DNA from: UBA8529 sp964390565
GTDB lineage: Bacteria > Bacteroidota > Bacteroidia > Bacteroidales > Tenuifilaceae
Direction of reading: 5' to 3'
Length of the DNA stretch: 64,000 nucleotides
Assembly (NCBI GenBank): GCA_964390565.1
Contig: CAYMII010000006.1
Location: 1 to 64,000 of the forward strand
The notes beneath the pieces are model-generated. The model was not told the origin of the DNA and ran no database searches. It saw nothing but the letters and a program-made list of their open reading frames with translations. Both the position numbers and the translations under genes were made by a program. Below are positions 16,770-25,448 of this stretch, piece by piece (position 1 is the stretch's first letter; each line of letters begins with the position of its first letter).

Positions 16770-19130
16770 TTAAAAAAGGGTAACAATTCCAAATCGTTGC
16801 AGAACCATAAGCAGGAACCAAAATATTAGTAAGACCCATAGCACAAACCTTAAAAGCTTTTGACCAGTATGTGCAAAAATGTATCGAATAATTAACGCAA
16901 TTATTAGCAAAATTAAAACTAGGAATTGCCATAAATACAATTTTGGTGACGGGAATTTACCAAGATAAAGGGTTTCATCCATTACCATTATTCTGAGATC
17001 AGGCTTGGTGTTTTTAGGAATATCTGATATTATGAAAGTATAGCTGCCGTCGAGGTTATCTTTACTGCTACTTACCTTACCCTGACTGGAGTCTACGCTA
17101 AGTTTTATACGCGATAGGAATCCTGGACCGAGGCAATACCCAAAATCATTTTTTGGTTTAAAGGTAACAGTAGCCGTTGCTCCATCCTTATTGTTCTTGT
17201 TTGAGTTAATGGTTGCCTTAATATTGGATTTGTTGGCATTAATTTGACCAAACTTGAAAACTGCCGAGTACTGTTTTTGTCTTTCGAAATTCCCAAATCC
17301 TGGAATTTCCCCGCTAGCTGTGAACACAATCTGATAAACTCCGGAAAGGTCTGTATTATCATATGAGGCTGTATATATGCCATTCCCCTCATCTTCAAAC
17401 TCAATAGTATGACTTATAGAATGCAATTTTTCGCTAAAAGAATTTTCCGTTTGAATTAACTTTAATAGTTTAGCTTCGGCTTCAGGCAAAACATCCATAA
17501 CAGAATCTTTATCCGTATATTTAGCTTGAGCTAACATATCACCTAAATCATCTCCCGGTTTAAGTAGAGTTGCTTGAATCTTATTTGGTCTTCCATACAA
17601 AGGATTTCCTGCAAAAAACAACTTTGCATTTAGAGTTAACTTATCGCCAACAGTATAAACGCTTTTCGCGGGTTTGCAATCAAAATCGAGGAAATGATCA
17701 TCAACATAACAAATTAAAGAATACTTACCTGAAGAGTTTCCTATAACAGTTAACAACCAATCGCCTTCCGATTTAACTATTTCAGGAGAAATTAAGGGTA
17801 ATGAAAAGCTAACCGATTTGAAAAAAGAGCCTTGGTTTGTTTTAGCAAAAGTGGTCAAGTCTTTACCATCTTTCTCAACTTTGAGCGTTATGCCTGATGC
17901 ATTTGAACTTGTAAGTTCGAAATACAACTTGGAAACGCTGCCATTAATGGGGAACGAATATGTTGTTCCTGCAGATGAAAGTACCCCTGTTTTTCTAGAA
18001 ACAATTTGAGGGCTTCCTCCCTCAAGCATATTAGCAAATTGATTTTGGAAGAAATACTCTAAATCACCTTCCTCTGCACCAGTGGTGGTTGATAACGATA
18101 TGCCTCCGCTTGCCTGGGCAATCTTTCCAAGGATTTCGGGAACAAGGGTAGTTCCTCCAATTCCAACAGTATAATACCTCGTACTGTCCAATGCATCACA
18201 TGGGCCAACATTCAAAAGATTTCCTTCTGATGATAGCGTTACCCCATCTGGGTTAACTAAAGGCTCAACATTTTGGAGACCATCTGTAAAAAGCAATACA
18301 AGTTTTCGGGCATCGATTGCATTGTTATTATCTAATTTTTGCTTTGCATTAAGCAGGCCTTTACCCATCGCAGTGAGCGAAGAAGGCCCCTTGCTTGCCA
18401 TATCGGTATGAATAATTTGGCTAGAGCGAATAAGATCTGTCTCAGAAGAAATATCTATAAAACCATCACTAATAGGGGTATTAGGCTGAACTATTTCAGT
18501 TGAGAAATATGTCATCCCAATTAAATCTCCTTGCTGCTTGAAAACCTCCAACTTTTGATTGAATAGATCTACTGAATTCTTTAAAACATCCCACCTTGAA
18601 AGAGTTCCGCCAGAAACAGGAAGGGCCATGCTGCCTGACAAATCAAGGACAAGAACCATTTTAATGGGTTCGCGAAGAATTGGGAGAAGGTATTTTATGC
18701 TATCGGTTAAATCGGTTCCAACCGCTTTAACATCTATCTCTATAAAATTGTTGTTTTGGGGCTTACAGCTGCTCGCCGATTCAATCTCAATTACACCATT
18801 TGATGAAAAAGATATTAGCCCCTCAGCACAAGAATTCTTCTGGCTGAAAACAAAGTTAAAATCAGATCTTAAAATATTTGGTTGAACAGGAACTGTAAAT
18901 GAATAACTCTCGCCATATCTAGCAGGAGGAAGGGTGATTACACATCCAGTATAAGGTGAAGTTGAACATTGCATGCTTACACTCCCTCCAGAATAATCTA
19001 CAATATCCCTGCTTATTATTTGTTGAGAATAAAGGTTGGATATGTTAATTAATTGAAAAACAATAAATAAAATCACTGTAATTGCTCCTGTACCTCTACC
19101 AATAAGGTCGCTTTCTTCTCGGTGGTTCAT
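16770..19130 (-). CDS. Membrane-anchored von Willebrand factor A domain protein (paralogue)
   Basis: This 786-residue paralogue of the next gene downstream has an N-terminal hydrophobic segment (about 15-36) and a pre-domain with LPPARYGESYSFTVPVQ. The VWA domain (about 155-365) has the MIDAS motif DLSGSM near residue 163 and LVLLFTDGLQN. The motif MLEGGSPQIVSRKTG follows, parallel to MLAEGSPQMVLRKSD in its partner. Beta-rich domains and two C-terminal transmembrane segments complete it. Two consecutive VWA genes with C-terminal anchors recall Bat-type pairs, but the long ectodomains here are extracytoplasmic and there is no MoxR ATPase nearby, so that analogy is weak. Function is unknown; ligand binding at the envelope is inferred. 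Confidence 0.82.
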   Translation of the reverse strand: MNHREESDLIGRGTGAITVILFIVFQLINISNLYSQQIISRDIVDYSGGSVSMQCSTSPYTGCVITLPPARYGESYSFTVPVQPNILRSDFNFVFSQKNSCAEGLISFSSNGVIEIESASSCKPQNNNFIEIDVKAVGTDLTDSIKYLLPILREPIKMVLVLDLSGSMALPVSGGTLSRWDVLKNSVDLFNQKLEVFKQQGDLIGMTYFSTEIVQPNTPISDGFIDISSETDLIRSSQIIHTDMASKGPSSLTAMGKGLLNAKQKLDNNNAIDARKLVLLFTDGLQNVEPLVNPDGVTLSSEGNLLNVGPCDALDSTRYYTVGIGGTTLVPEILGKIAQASGGISLSTTTGAEEGDLEYFFQNQFANMLEGGSPQIVSRKTGVLSSAGTTYSFPINGSVSKLYFELTSSNASGITLKVEKDGKDLTTFAKTNQGSFFKSVSFSLPLISPEIVKSEGDWLLTVIGNSSGKYSLICYVDDHFLDFDCKPAKSVYTVGDKLTLNAKLFFAGNPLYGRPNKIQATLLKPGDDLGDMLAQAKYTDKDSVMDVLPEAEAKLLKLIQTENSFSEKLHSISHTIEFEDEGNGIYTASYDNTDLSGVYQIVFTASGEIPGFGNFERQKQYSAVFKFGQINANKSNIKATINSNKNNKDGATATVTFKPKNDFGYCLGPGFLSRIKLSVDSSQGKVSSSKDNLDGSYTFIISDIPKNTKPDLRIMVMDETLYLGKFPSPKLYLWQFLVLILLIIALIIRYIFAHTGQKLLRFVLWVLLIFWFLLMVLQRFGIVTLF

Positions 19131-19482
19131 GGCTCAAATATTTAATTAAATATATGGTTTGCAATATCTTATCGCTAATTTTATTTACAATATCCCCCAT
19201 CATTTTAAATAACAACTAAATGTACAAAATTTTTAATACAATTCAAGTTTAAAGAAATAAGATCATCTCCTCTTCATTGCAATATACAAAAGATCTGATC
19301 TGAAGTGAATTAAATCATTAAACATTCGATTTTTAACTTTCATAAGTAGCTCTAGTCTGTTAATCAAAACTTAATCTCTTTCAGGATAAAAAATGATGAG
19401 ACAAGTTGTATTGTTTAATTCAAATACCTTAAATTGTATTTTTTTCTATTTGATAACAATTAAATAACATAAAAACAACCCT
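19131..19482. other. Divergent intergenic region (352 bp)
   Basis: The region separates the start of the minus-strand VWA gene from the start of the 1933-residue surface gene, so it must hold two divergent promoters. It is very AT-rich. No gene, strong hairpin or clear TAnnTTTG box was recognised. Confidence 0.6.
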
Positions 19483-22400
19483 ATGAGAAGGATAATCTTA
19501 GCTGTTTTTTTCATCGTGATGACAACTACAGCATTTGGGCAGATTCCGCAAGGTTTTAATTATCAAACCGTAGTTCGCAATTCAAATGGAACAATAGTAA
19601 CAGGTCAGCCTGTTTACTTAAAGATTAGTTTTACAAATTCTGATGGATTGTCAGTATATTACTCCGAAGAGCATGTTAAAACACCTACAACACTAGGCGT
19701 TGTGAATTTAGAGGTGGGAACAAGTGCAAACCATACTGGAACTTTACAAGATATTCCTTGGAGCAGCGGAGGTATCATGATGAAAGTTGAGGTTAAACTT
19801 AATCTGGGGGATAGCTATACTGACATGGGTTCAAGCCCTTTGCGACCGGTTCCATATGCTATGTTTGCATTGGGTGGCTTGCAAGGCCCAGCAGGAAAAG
19901 ACGGGAAAAGTTTTGTGAATCGAGGTGATTGGGCCGTTGGAACTTACTCTGAAGGAGAATATGTGTTTGCTCCAAGTTCATCAAATCCTGCTATTAAATC
20001 TCTCTGGATTGTTAAAGGTACTTCATCATTCGAGTCTACAATTCAACCATCAAGCGATCTAAACAACTGGACAGAGTTTGAAGCTCCTGCAGGACCACAA
20101 GGTGAACAGGGCATTCAAGGACCTCCAGGGGAGCAGGGTAATCAAGGCAACGATGGCCCAATGGGTCCACAAGGATTGAGAGGGGATCAAGGACCCCAAG
20201 GGGAACCTGGGCCCCAAGGAACGCCGGGGATACAAGGCATTCAAGGCCCTGCAGGGGTTGGCCTTAATAACAGAGGTTCTTGGATTTTAAACGAAACCTA
20301 TAATCCGAACGATTACGTTTTCTCAGAGAGTTCGGCTAATCCATTAATAAATACAATGTGGATAGTTCAGGCAGCTAGCGGATTTACATCAAATCTAAAG
20401 CCTAAGGAAGATCTAACCCGTTGGATTGAATTCGAGGCACCAGAAGGCCCTCAAGGCGATAAGGGAGATCAAGGGTTTCAAGGTGAAAAGGGAGATCAAG
20501 GAAATCCAGGCGTTTCAATACTATGGCTTGGATCTTTTACCAATGCACCTTCAGGTTCTTTAAACAATGCATATTATAATGAAACATCGAAAAAAGCCTA
20601 TATTCACAATGGCACCGACTGGGTAGTTATGGTTCAGGATGGATTAAATGGCACCAATGGTACCAATGGTACTAATGGGACTAATGGAGCTGATGGTATT
20701 TCAATTGTTTGGAGAGGTACTTTCACAGGAACTACACCTTCGAATCCTTCAATTAATCATGCTTTTTATAGCACAACCGACAAAAAATCATACATATACA
20801 ATGGATCTGCATGGACACAGATGACACAAGATGGCGCAAATGGTACAAATGGCACTAATGGATTATCAATTGTTTGGAGAGGAACGTTGGCTTCGGGAAC
20901 ACCTTCAAGTCCATCTACAAATCATGCATTCTATAGTTCTGGTGATAAAAAATCTTATATCTATAACGGATCTACATGGACGTTAATGACACAAGATGGC
21001 GCAAATGGCGCTACTGGGGCTCAAGGATTACCAGGTGTTGATGGGAAATCTATTATTTGGAGAGGGCCTTCATCAGGACCTCCAAGCAGTCCTGCGTTAA
21101 ATCACGCATACTACGACGTAGTTGATAAAAAATCTTACATCTATAATAGTTCTAATGGATGGGATATATTGGCTCAAGATGGTTTTGATGGGATCGATGG
21201 CACAAATGGTACCAATGGTACCAATGGAACCAACGGGACTAATGGGATTTCGATTAACTGGCGGGGGACTTTAGCATCAGCCCCTGGAAGCCCTTCGTTA
21301 AATTGGGCGTACTATAACTCGACCGATAAAAAATCGTACATCCACAACGGGTCAACTTGGGTAATTATGACTCAGGATGGAGCAACAGGTTCACAAGGTC
21401 CAATTGGACCTCAAGGTCCAGCAGGCACAGGACTGGTTAATAGGGGGAATTGGTCTAGTTCAAATTCATATGTTTCTGGAGACTACGTTTTTGATAGATC
21501 TTTAGCTGATCCTTTAATCAACTCGATGTGGATTTGTCAACTAAACAGATCTGCAACGGCTACGCATCCTTATCAGGACTTATCATACTGGACAGAATTT
21601 CAGGCACCCAAGGGAGAAACTGGAGCACAAGGGATTCAAGGGATTCAAGGGGTTCAAGGTGTTGCGGGAACAAATGGAACAAATGGCATTTCTCTTTACT
21701 GGAGAGGTTCTTTTTCATCAGCGCCAGGTAGTCCATCGCTTAATCATGCTTACTATAATACAACCGATAAAAAATCTTACGTTTACGACAACACAAACAC
21801 ATGGCAAATCATAGCGCAAGATGGGATGCCAATTAGTGGATCCACTGGACAAACTTTATACTATAATGGCACAACGTGGACTCCAAGTAATGTGCTTGTA
21901 AATAATGGTACAAATATTGCAATTGGAACAACTGTTTTCACTCCTACCACTAAACTTGATGTTAACGGGGGCGTTCGTTTGAGAAGTTATCTTTACGATG
22001 GATCTGCTGGACTTACCCCAGGTACATCAGGTCAAATACTTACAAGCACTGGAACTGGAGTGCTTTGGAAATCCCCTTCAACTCTTAGCCTTGCAAGTGG
22101 AACAGGAACAGCAGGGCAACTTGCAGTTTGGACAGGGACTAGTAGTGGTTTGCAGGGTGTTACGAACCTTACCTGGGGAAATAGCTTACTGGTACAAAGC
22201 AAAACAACTGCTGTAACGGATGACCCAATCTTTGAGGTTAAAAATAAGGATGGAAAGGTGATTTTTGGAGTTTACGAGGGAGGGGTTAGGGTATATTTTG
22301 ATGATTCGGGAACAAAAGGGGCTCGTGGAGGGTTTGCAGTTGGAGGGCTTTCCCAAACCAAAGCAGGTTCAAATGAATACCTTCGCATTACTTCAGATAG

Positions 22401-25284
22401 CGCAAGAATATATTTAAAGGAAGCTCCGACGAAAGGTGCCCGAGGAGGGTTTGCAGTTGGGGGATTATCACAAACAAAAGGCACAATTGAAAATTACATG
22501 AATATTACACCCGATAATTACTTTATCGGCCATTTAAGTGGAAGCAAGACAACGTTAGGCCTTTATAACTCCTTCTTTGGTTTCCAGGCAGGTGCTTCAA
22601 ATACCACAGGAAGCAGTAACGTTTTTGTAGGACATAATACTGGTTTTACCAATAGCACCTCAAGCAATAACGTTTTTATTGGTTATGAAAGTGGTTATAC
22701 TTCAAATAGTTCTTTAGGGGGAAATGTTCTTATAGGCTATCAAACAGGGAGGAATAGCACAAGTCAATCTTTCAACTCAATTGTTGGCTATCAGGCAGGG
22801 ATGAATAATACGGGTAGTTATAACTCGTTCTACGGATATAACACAGGAAACAACAATTCGGGGAGTTATAATTCGTTTTATGGATTTAATACGGGAAACA
22901 CCAATTCTGGTAGTTGGAATGCATTCTATGGGTGGAACGCAGGAACAACCAACACTGGCAACTATAACTCGTTTTATGGTCCTTACGCAGGTTTTAACAA
23001 CGATGGCGTATCAAACTCGTTCTTTGGTTACTTTAGCGGCTACTCCAACCAAGGTGGTTCCGACAACGTTTTCATGGGGAATCAAGCTGGTTATAGAAAT
23101 ACAACCGGTGGAGGTAATGTGTTTATCGGTTTCCAAGCGGGCTTAAGCAGCAAAACACCATCTAATAACGTATTTATTGGTTATAAGAGCGGATACTTTA
23201 ATACTAACAACACAGATGTTCCACTTGGACAAGGTGCTTCAAATACTTTTATTGGTCATGAAGCAGGCTATAATAATAGGACTGGCTCAAGAAATGCCAT
23301 CCTTGGATATTTTGCAGGACACGAGCTTACCAGTGGCTCCTACAACGTAGCTATTGGAAACCTAGCAGGGTTTAACTTAACAACGGGTCTTAATAACGTA
23401 TTTATTGGCGATTCTGCAGGTTATTTTAATACAGTAGGTAATTACAACGTGTTCATCGGAGAATCTGCTGGAAATGGTATTTCAACCGCTAGTGGACACA
23501 ACACAACTTACAATACATTCATTGGCTTTAGGGTTGGGAGAAAAAATACTGGTAGCAGTAACTCATTCTATGGTTATAACTCCGGTTATGCTAACTCGGG
23601 TAGCAACAACTCATTCTTTGGTATTAGTGCGGGTATGAATAATACTGGAAGTTGGAATGCTTTCATTGGAACTAACGCAGGTTATAAAAACACAGGCGAT
23701 TTTAACGCTTTTATAGGTTACAATGCTGGATTTAGCAATCTAGGTGGCCAAAGTAACCTTTTCATGGGATATCATACTGGATATAAAAATTTAACTGGAA
23801 ATAATAACGTTTTCCTTGGAAACTATAGTGGTTATTATAATACAACTGGAGCTAGTAACGTTTTAATAGGATACCAAGCCGGCGTTCGAAATACAACAGC
23901 ATCAAACAATATCATGTTTGGTTACTTTAGCGGTGCTTGGAACGAAACAGGAGAAAGCAATACTTACATTGGTTATGAGAGTGGTTACTATAGTGGTTAT
24001 TTAACGCCAACTGTTGACCCCAACTATAATACGTTTGTAGGTCATCAAACTGGTAAATATAACCAATCAGGCGCCTATAATACCTACATCGGCTATCAAT
24101 CGGGATATTCATCTACAACATCTTACGGTACTGGGAATAATAACGTAGCCCTTGGTTTCCAAACAGGTTATAGCAACACATCAGGATACGAAAACATATT
24201 CCTTGGGAGTAATGCAGGGCGAAGTAATACAACTGGACATGATAACGTCTTTCTCGGAAATTACTCGGGTTATTCAAACGCAATCGGTAACTATAACGTT
24301 TTAATTGGCTCCGATGCCGGAAAACTAAATACAGCCAACTATAACACGATTATCGGCTATCAGGCAGGAAGTAGCAATACAACTAATAGCGGGCAAGTAA
24401 TGATTGGTTACAAGTCAGGATATAGTTCAACCGGTGATAATAATACGTTCATCGGGTTTATGACTGGACAAACTAATACTACTGGTTTAAACAACACCTA
24501 CTTTGGCTATAAAGCGGGTTACACAAACTCGACGGGTAGTGATAATTTATTCATAGGTTATCAAGCAGGTTATTCTGAAACAGGCTCAAATAAACTTTAT
24601 ATCTCCAATTCAAGCACAACAACACCTTTAATCTGGGGTGATTTTAACACATCCGACGTTAAGATTAACGGAGATCTCTCTGTTTATGCCGCTACAGGAA
24701 GTGCTAATTTTACAATAAATGGTGCTGCCACAACTGGAACCGAAAATCGATTGCTATTCCAGGAAAATGGTTCTACCAAAGTTTGGCTCGGTTATCAAAC
24801 AACTAGTGAATACTTCTATGTTTATGAAGGGGGAACAAACGCTATAGTATCTCGTGCCGGTTTTGTAGGAATCAATACAACTGCTCCGGGTACAACTTAT
24901 CGACTATTTGCAAATGGATCGGCTGGCGGCACAACTGCTTGGGCTAATACCTCCGATATTAGATTCAAGAAAAATATTGTAACCTTCGAAAACTCTTTGG
25001 ATAAGATCAAAAAACTTAGGGGCGTTTCATTCGATTGGAGAGTTGATGAATTCCGTGATAAAGAATTTTCGAAAAAGAAACAAATTGGATTTGTTGCTCA
25101 GGAGCTAAAAGATATACTCCCCGAAGCTGTTGTTGAGGATGAGAAAGGTTACCTTTCAGTTGAATACACCAAGGTTATCCCTGTGTTGGTAAATGCAATG
25201 CAGGAGCAACAAAAACAAATTGAACAACAACAAAAACAAATTCAAATGCTTATTGAGGAAGTTGAAAAACTTAAATCTAAATAA
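19483..25284 (+). CDS. Giant collagen-like / NVFIG-repeat surface protein with S74 domain
   Basis: This 1933-residue protein is the largest of the family. It has a signal peptide (about 1-20), then the shared N-terminal domain from QGFNYQTVVRNSNG to VPYAMFA. Residues 135-780 hold true collagen-like Gly-X-Y runs (GPQGEQGIQGPPGEQG), NGT runs, three NRG.W...Y..GDYVF modules that resemble small chitin-binding (CBM5/12-like) folds, and six SI.WRG ... KKSYIYNGS.W cassettes. Two KGARGGFAVGG modules (944-1000) and nearly 50 NVFIG-type repeats (1012-1703) follow. The S74 domain has TSDIRFKKNI near residue 1823. The C-terminus is a Gln-rich coiled coil. It is inferred to be a long trimeric surface fibre. 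Confidence 0.88.
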   Translation: MRRIILAVFFIVMTTTAFGQIPQGFNYQTVVRNSNGTIVTGQPVYLKISFTNSDGLSVYYSEEHVKTPTTLGVVNLEVGTSANHTGTLQDIPWSSGGIMMKVEVKLNLGDSYTDMGSSPLRPVPYAMFALGGLQGPAGKDGKSFVNRGDWAVGTYSEGEYVFAPSSSNPAIKSLWIVKGTSSFESTIQPSSDLNNWTEFEAPAGPQGEQGIQGPPGEQGNQGNDGPMGPQGLRGDQGPQGEPGPQGTPGIQGIQGPAGVGLNNRGSWILNETYNPNDYVFSESSANPLINTMWIVQAASGFTSNLKPKEDLTRWIEFEAPEGPQGDKGDQGFQGEKGDQGNPGVSILWLGSFTNAPSGSLNNAYYNETSKKAYIHNGTDWVVMVQDGLNGTNGTNGTNGTNGADGISIVWRGTFTGTTPSNPSINHAFYSTTDKKSYIYNGSAWTQMTQDGANGTNGTNGLSIVWRGTLASGTPSSPSTNHAFYSSGDKKSYIYNGSTWTLMTQDGANGATGAQGLPGVDGKSIIWRGPSSGPPSSPALNHAYYDVVDKKSYIYNSSNGWDILAQDGFDGIDGTNGTNGTNGTNGTNGISINWRGTLASAPGSPSLNWAYYNSTDKKSYIHNGSTWVIMTQDGATGSQGPIGPQGPAGTGLVNRGNWSSSNSYVSGDYVFDRSLADPLINSMWICQLNRSATATHPYQDLSYWTEFQAPKGETGAQGIQGIQGVQGVAGTNGTNGISLYWRGSFSSAPGSPSLNHAYYNTTDKKSYVYDNTNTWQIIAQDGMPISGSTGQTLYYNGTTWTPSNVLVNNGTNIAIGTTVFTPTTKLDVNGGVRLRSYLYDGSAGLTPGTSGQILTSTGTGVLWKSPSTLSLASGTGTAGQLAVWTGTSSGLQGVTNLTWGNSLLVQSKTTAVTDDPIFEVKNKDGKVIFGVYEGGVRVYFDDSGTKGARGGFAVGGLSQTKAGSNEYLRITSDSARIYLKEAPTKGARGGFAVGGLSQTKGTIENYMNITPDNYFIGHLSGSKTTLGLYNSFFGFQAGASNTTGSSNVFVGHNTGFTNSTSSNNVFIGYESGYTSNSSLGGNVLIGYQTGRNSTSQSFNSIVGYQAGMNNTGSYNSFYGYNTGNNNSGSYNSFYGFNTGNTNSGSWNAFYGWNAGTTNTGNYNSFYGPYAGFNNDGVSNSFFGYFSGYSNQGGSDNVFMGNQAGYRNTTGGGNVFIGFQAGLSSKTPSNNVFIGYKSGYFNTNNTDVPLGQGASNTFIGHEAGYNNRTGSRNAILGYFAGHELTSGSYNVAIGNLAGFNLTTGLNNVFIGDSAGYFNTVGNYNVFIGESAGNGISTASGHNTTYNTFIGFRVGRKNTGSSNSFYGYNSGYANSGSNNSFFGISAGMNNTGSWNAFIGTNAGYKNTGDFNAFIGYNAGFSNLGGQSNLFMGYHTGYKNLTGNNNVFLGNYSGYYNTTGASNVLIGYQAGVRNTTASNNIMFGYFSGAWNETGESNTYIGYESGYYSGYLTPTVDPNYNTFVGHQTGKYNQSGAYNTYIGYQSGYSSTTSYGTGNNNVALGFQTGYSNTSGYENIFLGSNAGRSNTTGHDNVFLGNYSGYSNAIGNYNVLIGSDAGKLNTANYNTIIGYQAGSSNTTNSGQVMIGYKSGYSSTGDNNTFIGFMTGQTNTTGLNNTYFGYKAGYTNSTGSDNLFIGYQAGYSETGSNKLYISNSSTTTPLIWGDFNTSDVKINGDLSVYAATGSANFTINGAATTGTENRLLFQENGSTKVWLGYQTTSEYFYVYEGGTNAIVSRAGFVGINTTAPGTTYRLFANGSAGGTTAWANTSDIRFKKNIVTFENSLDKIKKLRGVSFDWRVDEFRDKEFSKKKQIGFVAQELKDILPEAVVEDEKGYLSVEYTKVIPVLVNAMQEQQKQIEQQQKQIQMLIEEVEKLKSK
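22315..22520 (+). repeat. Two KGARGGFAVGG modules
   Basis: Two tandem 39-residue units precede the NVFIG-type array, the same order as in the sibling genes. Confidence 0.82.
22523..24590 (+). repeat. NVFIG-type ~14-residue repeat array
   Basis: Nearly 50 degenerate repeats are encoded. A local subset (about 22805-22985) is more uniform, with NSFYGYNTGN-like units and NSG spacers, which suggests recent internal duplication. Confidence 0.83.
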
Positions 25285-25300
25285 GATCTCTTTCTAAAGT

Positions 25301-25335
25301 AAAAAAGCCGAGGATAATATTCCCGGCTTTTTTAA
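25301..25335 (+). terminator. Rho-independent terminator
   Basis: AAAAAAGCCG pairs perfectly with CGGCTTTTTT across a 13-base loop, shortly after the 1933-residue gene. Confidence 0.85.
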
Positions 25336-25448
25336 TTATAACACTCTAACTTTTAATATTTAATCTCAAATCGAAGGAATTAACACTATCTTTTTTTTCT
25401 TTTATTAAAAAAGCGTACTTTTAGGCATCATTCAAATAAGATTCTGTA

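Noticed and set aside
14081..19130. VWA pair considered as BatA/BatB of an aerotolerance operon
   Set aside because: There is no MoxR ATPase or BatD-like gene; the proteins are much longer and have C-terminal anchors after large beta-rich ectodomains.
1..25284. S74, collagen-like and tail-fibre-like domains considered as prophage genes
   Set aside because: Each complete protein has a Sec signal peptide and its own terminator, and there are no capsid, tail, integrase or lysis genes nearby.
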